Shown: positions 60,277 to 64,000 of the stretch, piece after piece
Layout of the letters: every line of letters starts with the position of its first letter
How positions within the stretch are numbered: position 1 is the first letter of the stretch
Assembly (NCBI GenBank): GCA_947452005.1
Contig: CANGBC010000001.1
Span: 186,001-250,000 of the forward strand
Direction: 5' to 3'
DNA length: 64,000 nucleotides
Source: Beijerinckiaceae bacterium
GTDB taxonomy: Bacteria; Pseudomonadota; Alphaproteobacteria; Rhizobiales; Beijerinckiaceae
The notes under the pieces: generated by a model
What the model was told of the DNA's origin: nothing
Database searches by the model: none
The model's input: the letters and a program-made list of their open reading frames with translations, nothing else
Program-made: the position numbers and the translations under genes

Positions 60277-61614
60277 TCAATCAGGTGGCGTTCCATTGGC
60301 CTTGAGAATCTCACCCGCCAGATAGAGCGAACCGCAGATCAGAATGCGCGGCACCACGGGCCATGTGCGGGCGCGCAATGTATCGAGCGCCTCAGCAACA
60401 GAGCCTGCAACAGAAGATGGGATGCCAGCGGCTTGGGCAAGGCTGGCCATGTCGGCCGCATCGCGCGCGACATGTTCGCCAGGAATCGGCAGCGCGATGA
60501 GCTCTTGGGCCAGCCCGCTGAAATGGCGCAGAAAGCCGCCGGTGTCTTTCGTCGCCAGCGATCCGCACAGCAGCACCAGCGGACGCGGATGGCGTTCTTC
60601 AAACTGGGCCATGGCGTCAGACAGAACACGCCCACCAGCCTCATTATGCGCGCCATCGAGCCAGAGCTCAGCGCCCGCAGGCGTGAGGTCGACCAGAGCG
60701 CCGCGCGTCAGATTTTGCAGGCGTGCGGGCCATTCTGCTTGGCTCAGGCCGTGCGCCATGGCCTCATGGGTCAGATCGGGGGCGCAATGGCGCAGGCACG
60801 CAATGGCCAGTGCTGCATTGTCGATCTGGTGGCGGCCGGGCAAACGCGGCAGCGGCAAATCTAGCAATGCCTGGGCGTCTTCATAAATCAGACGGCCATT
60901 TTCTTCGCGGGCGGAAAAGTCGCGTCCGGCGAGCGTGATGGATGTGCCGGTCAGTCTGGCTTCGCGCTCGCATTCAAGCAACGCATCGTCGAGCTGCGCG
61001 GCGACAAAGACGGGTGCGCGCGCTTTGATGATTCCGGCTTTGGCCGAGGCGATTTGCGCAATCGTCGTGCCTAAAAATTCCGGATGATCCATGGAGATGG
61101 GTGTGATCACGCTGGCCAGCGGATGATCAATGACGTTGGTGGAATCATAACGCCCGCCAAGGCCCACTTCGAGCAGCAGATAATCAGCCTTGTGTTCGCT
61201 AAACAGCAAAAGCGCAGCGGCGGTTGTGATTTCAAACATGGTCACAGGCGCGCCTGCATTGGCGGCTTCGCAGCGCGCGAAGGCATCGACCAGTTCAGAC
61301 TCGGTGACCAGACGCCCGCGCCCTTTTTGGCCCAAACGAATCCGCTCATGAAAGTGCACGAGATGGGGTGAGGTGTAGACGTGGACGCTCTTGCCTGCGG
61401 CCTCCAGGATGGCGCGCATCAGCGCAACCGTGGAGCCTTTGCCATTGGTGCCGGCCACATGAATGACGGGCGGCAATTTTTGCTCAGGGTGTCCAAGCTT
61501 GGCCAGAAGATCGAAGGTCCGGCCAAGTGAGAGATCAATTTTGCGCGGGTGAAGTGAGAGGAAACGCTCCAGCATTTCCTCTGATTTTGGCGAGCCCTGC
61601 GCGCCATCGCTCAC
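60277..61614 (-). CDS. folC: Folylpolyglutamate/dihydrofolate synthase
   Basis: A 445-residue Mur-ligase-like enzyme that makes dihydrofolate and adds glutamates to folates. The P-loop is HVAGTNGKGSTVALMRAILE, with SPHLVHFHERIRL (the SPH(L) motif) and the later ISMDHPEFLGTTIAQIASAKAGIIK. It starts at GTG 61614, four bases after the accD stop, giving the normal N-terminus (MSDGAQGS...LERFLSLHP). An ATG at 61575 is possible. It is co-directional with trpBA-accD and fdhBA. Confidence 0.93.
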   Translation of the reverse strand: MSDGAQGSPKSEEMLERFLSLHPRKIDLSLGRTFDLLAKLGHPEQKLPPVIHVAGTNGKGSTVALMRAILEAAGKSVHVYTSPHLVHFHERIRLGQKGRGRLVTESELVDAFARCEAANAGAPVTMFEITTAAALLLFSEHKADYLLLEVGLGGRYDSTNVIDHPLASVITPISMDHPEFLGTTIAQIASAKAGIIKARAPVFVAAQLDDALLECEREARLTGTSITLAGRDFSAREENGRLIYEDAQALLDLPLPRLPGRHQIDNAALAIACLRHCAPDLTHEAMAHGLSQAEWPARLQNLTRGALVDLTPAGAELWLDGAHNEAGGRVLSDAMAQFEERHPRPLVLLCGSLATKDTGGFLRHFSGLAQELIALPIPGEHVARDAADMASLAQAAGIPSSVAGSVAEALDTLRARTWPVVPRILICGSLYLAGEILKANGTPPD

Positions 61615-61618
61615 CGGA

Positions 61619-62476
61619 TCAGGCCGCGGCAGGCGCGTTGGTGAGCAGGCGGCACAAGCGCGCCAGCGTGGCGCGCATGTCACCGCGCGGGACGACCATA
61701 TCGACCATGCCGTGCGCCTTCAGATATTCCGCGCGCTGGAAACCCTCGGGCAGACGTTCGCGGATCGTTTGTTCGATCACCCGCGCACCGGCAAAGCCGA
61801 TGACGGCGCCAGGTTCAGCAATCTGAATATCGCCCAGCATGGCGTAAGACGCAGTCACGCCGCCTGTGGTCGGATTGGTCAGCACAACGATATAGGGAAG
61901 CTTGGCCGCACGCAGACGCCGCACCGCGACGGTCGTGCGTGGCATTTGCATCAGCGAGAACATGCCTTCCTGCATGCGCGCGCCACCAGACGCCGTAAAA
62001 ATGATGAAAGGCGTCTTGCGCGCAATCGCCAGTTCCATGCCTGTCACAATGGCTTCGCCTGCGGCCATGCCCAGCGAACCGCCCATGAATTCGAAATCTT
62101 GCACCGCGACTGTGGCGGGGGCGTTTTCAATCTTGCCATAAGCAAGCTTCACCGCATCCTGCGCACCGGTCTTCGAGCGATAGTCTTTCAGGCGATCTGT
62201 GTAGCGCTTCACATCCTTGAACTTCAGCGGATCCGCTGGAACGTCAGGTGTGGCGATCTCTTCATAAGAACCATTGTCGAAGAGATGGGTCAGACGCGAC
62301 TTGACCGGGCAGCGCATGTGATAGCCGGAGCCCGGCACCACAAAGAGATTGGCTTCGAGATCCTTGTGAAAAACGAGCTGTCCAGAATCAGGGCATTTCA
62401 CCCAAAGATTTTCGGGCGTCTCGCGCTTCAGGATTGAGCGGATCTTCGGCGGGACGACGTTGGAAATCCAGTTCAT
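61619..62476 (-). CDS. accD: Acetyl-CoA carboxylase carboxyltransferase beta subunit
   Basis: A 285-residue AccD that moves carboxyl from biotin to acetyl-CoA, with AccA. The crotonase-like core has [32 protein letters not shown] and GRVIEQT-like [14 protein letters not shown]. The zinc ribbon seen in E. coli (four Cys) is degenerate: only Cys28 of the first pair remains (KCPDSGQ), and the second pair is [11 protein letters not shown]. This loss is typical of alphaproteobacteria. It lies 14 bp after trpA and 4 bp before folC. Confidence 0.95.
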   Translation of the reverse strand: MNWISNVVPPKIRSILKRETPENLWVKCPDSGQLVFHKDLEANLFVVPGSGYHMRCPVKSRLTHLFDNGSYEEIATPDVPADPLKFKDVKRYTDRLKDYRSKTGAQDAVKLAYGKIENAPATVAVQDFEFMGGSLGMAAGEAIVTGMELAIARKTPFIIFTASGGARMQEGMFSLMQMPRTTVAVRRLRAAKLPYIVVLTNPTTGGVTASYAMLGDIQIAEPGAVIGFAGARVIEQTIRERLPEGFQRAEYLKAHGMVDMVVPRGDMRATLARLCRLLTNAPAAA

Positions 62477-62490
62477 CGAATCCTCGGTGC

Positions 62491-63330
62491 TTATTCGGCT
62501 GCAGCTTTGCGCACGCGGCGCACGCCATCAGCAATGTCAGAGACAAGCGCGGTCACGGCAGCAATGGTTTTTGCTGTTGCCGCACCTTTCTCGTCGAGCG
62601 AATTTTTCAATGTGTCGATCAAGGCTGAGCCCACCACAACACCATCAGCTGATTCAGCCAGCGACGCCGCGGTCTGTGCGTTCTTCACGCCAAAGCCGAC
62701 GGCAACCGGCAATTTCGTGCTCTTCTTGATCCGCGCCACAGCGCCAGCCACTTTGGAATAATCCGGCGTGGCAGCGCCCGTGATGCCTGTGATCGAGACG
62801 TAATAGAGAAAGCCCGACGTATTGGTCAGCACTTTGGGCAGACGCTTTTCATCGGTTGTGGGTGTCGCGAGGCGAATGAAGTTGAGGCCAGCTTTCAGTG
62901 CCGGAATGCACAGCTCATCATCTTCTTCCGGCGGCAGATCGACAACGATCAAACCATCAACGCCAACCTCTTTGGCCTCAGCCAGAAACTTGTCGACGCC
63001 ACGTACATAGATCGGATTGAAATAGCCCATCAGCACGATGGGTGTTTCATTGTCGGTCTTGCGGAAGGCGCGCACCAGACCGAGCGTTTTGGCCAGCGAC
63101 ATGCCAGCCGCCAGTGCCCGCAAGCCTGCGGCTTGAATGGACGGACCATCAGCCATCGGATCGGTGAAGGGCATGCCGATTTCGATCACATCGGCGCCAG
63201 CTTTGGGCAGCGCCGAGATGAGTTCGAGCGAGGTTGCTGGATCAGGATCGCCAGCCATCAAGAAGGTGACGAGTGCTGCACGTCCTTCGGCCTGACATTT
63301 CGCGAAGCGCGTTTCGATTCGCGTCGTCAT
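62491..63330 (-). CDS. trpA: Tryptophan synthase alpha subunit
   Basis: A 279-residue TIM-barrel enzyme that cleaves indole-glycerol phosphate to indole. The catalytic Glu lies in [17 protein letters not shown], and the Asp in [12 protein letters not shown]. The phosphate loop is [10 protein letters not shown] and [12 protein letters not shown] 63330 overlaps the trpB stop as TGATG; GTG 63333 is the next codon upstream. It channels indole to TrpB. Confidence 0.96.
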   Translation of the reverse strand: MTTRIETRFAKCQAEGRAALVTFLMAGDPDPATSLELISALPKAGADVIEIGMPFTDPMADGPSIQAAGLRALAAGMSLAKTLGLVRAFRKTDNETPIVLMGYFNPIYVRGVDKFLAEAKEVGVDGLIVVDLPPEEDDELCIPALKAGLNFIRLATPTTDEKRLPKVLTNTSGFLYYVSITGITGAATPDYSKVAGAVARIKKSTKLPVAVGFGVKNAQTAASLAESADGVVVGSALIDTLKNSLDEKGAATAKTIAAVTALVSDIADGVRRVRKAAAE

Positions 63331-64000
63331 CACATGCCCCCCAGATGTTCAGCAACCGTAAAGATGTCCTTGTCGCCGCGACCGCAGACGTTGATCACCA
63401 TGAGATGATCTTTCGGCTTGGTCGGTGCGAGTTTGGTCACATAGGCGAGCGCATGTGCAGGCTCGAGTGCTGGAATAATGCCTTCGAGCTGACAGCACAG
63501 CTGCAAAGCATCAAGCGCTTCTTTGTCGGTTGCAGATGTGTAGGTCACGCGCCCAATGTCGCGCAGCCATGCGTGCTCGGGGCCAATGCCTGGATAATCA
63601 AGGCCAGCTGAAATCGAATGGCCTTCATTGATCTGGCCATCGTCATTCATCAAAAGATAAGTGCGGTTTCCATGCAGAACGCCGGGCTTGCCGCCAGCCA
63701 GTGAGGCTGCGTGACCGTCAGGAACACTCAAGCCATGACCGGCTGCTTCCACGCCATAAATCTCGACGCTTTTGTCATCGAGGAAGGGATGGAACAGGCC
63801 AATCGCATTCGAGCCGCCGCCGATACAGGCAACGAGTGAATCGGGCAGACGACCTTCTGCCTCTTCCATCTGCCAGCGGACTTCCTTGCCGATGATCGAT
63901 TGGAAATCGCGCACCATAGCTGGATAGGGATGTGGGCCTGCAGCCGTGCCGATGCAATAAAACGTATCTGCGACATTGGTCACCCAATCGCGCAGAGCCT
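63330..64000 (-). CDS. trpB: Tryptophan synthase beta subunit, C-terminal part
   Basis: The last ~223 codons of TrpB; the 5' end lies off the right edge. The phosphate-binding loop GGGSNAIG of the PLP site, the conserved [16 protein letters not shown] and the C-terminal [19 protein letters not shown] and CGRGDKD are present. It condenses indole with serine. Its stop overlaps the trpA start. The fragment opens in frame at the edge with ALRDWVTNV, so no truncation is implied. Confidence 0.96.
   Translation of the reverse strand, partial: ALRDWVTNVADTFYCIGTAAGPHPYPAMVRDFQSIIGKEVRWQMEEAEGRLPDSLVACIGGGSNAIGLFHPFLDDKSVEIYGVEAAGHGLSVPDGHAASLAGGKPGVLHGNRTYLLMNDDGQINEGHSISAGLDYPGIGPEHAWLRDIGRVTYTSATDKEALDALQLCCQLEGIIPALEPAHALAYVTKLAPTKPKDHLMVINVCGRGDKDIFTVAEHLGGM

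Overview
The window is a chromosomal segment from an alphaproteobacterium, most likely of the Hyphomicrobiales (Rhizobiales). The evidence is the neighbourhoods and family signatures: rpoN-hpf-ptsN, an Irr-type Fur regulator beside fabA-fabB-fabI, hsp20 followed by a DUF1150 gene, an AccD that has lost its zinc-ribbon cysteines, DUF6481, and an FDH1-like formate dehydrogenase with a fused beta subunit. The species cannot be named from the sequence alone. Core genes are GC-rich and closely packed, with many 1-4 bp stop/start overlaps.

Layout. 1-4.3 kb: end of rpoN, then hpf, ptsN, glucokinase and class I fumarase. 4.3-10.5 kb (minus): lrgAB and the translation cluster infC-rpmI-rplT-pheS-pheT; infC very probably starts at AUU. 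10.6-13.9 kb: a GT4 glycosyltransferase, an alpha/beta hydrolase and a Bcr/CflA-type exporter. 14.0-24.4 kb (plus): the rimP-nusA-ylxR-infB-rbfA-truB-rpsO-pnp series, preceded by a promoter and a terminator-like hairpin that lie before any gene. 24.4-26.3 kb: a Spy/CpxP-like protein and a double beta-barrel outer-membrane protein. 26.4-29.7 kb: fabI-fabB-fabA divergent from irr. 29.8-34.6 kb: an SH3-domain protein, a glyoxylate reductase, hsp20 with a ROSE-like leader, DUF1150 and a class A PBP. 34.7-41.5 kb: dnaN-recF-recQ-gyrB, with recQ inserted in the usual cluster. 41.6-42.1 kb: a glycine-zipper lipoprotein.

42,236-52,565 is an AT-rich integrative element in the 3' end of a tRNA-Arg(CCG) gene. 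It is bounded by 48-bp perfect direct repeats (42236-42283 and 52518-52565) and has a tyrosine integrase next to the intact tRNA. Inside the repeats lie TGTCAA-N5-TGTCAA motifs at both ends. Cargo: a DUF6641-like protein, a small HUH-type Rep-like protein, a two-gene unit ending in a TET-associated glycosyltransferase (TAGT) but with no TET/JBP dioxygenase or DNA methyltransferase, a GT39-like membrane glycosyltransferase, a second tyrosine recombinase without an N-terminal domain, and a TPR membrane protein. This element is the most novel part of the window.

52.6-64 kb returns to the core chromosome: DUF6481, a small conserved protein, cspA, two short conserved proteins, an IHF-like protein coupled to an atypical response regulator, then on the minus strand trpB-trpA-accD-folC-fdhB-fdhA. 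The last six are packed closely enough to be largely co-transcribed. Together the window holds much of the translation apparatus, the sliding clamp/gyrase locus, unsaturated fatty-acid synthesis under the iron regulator's neighbourhood, and NAD-linked formate oxidation.
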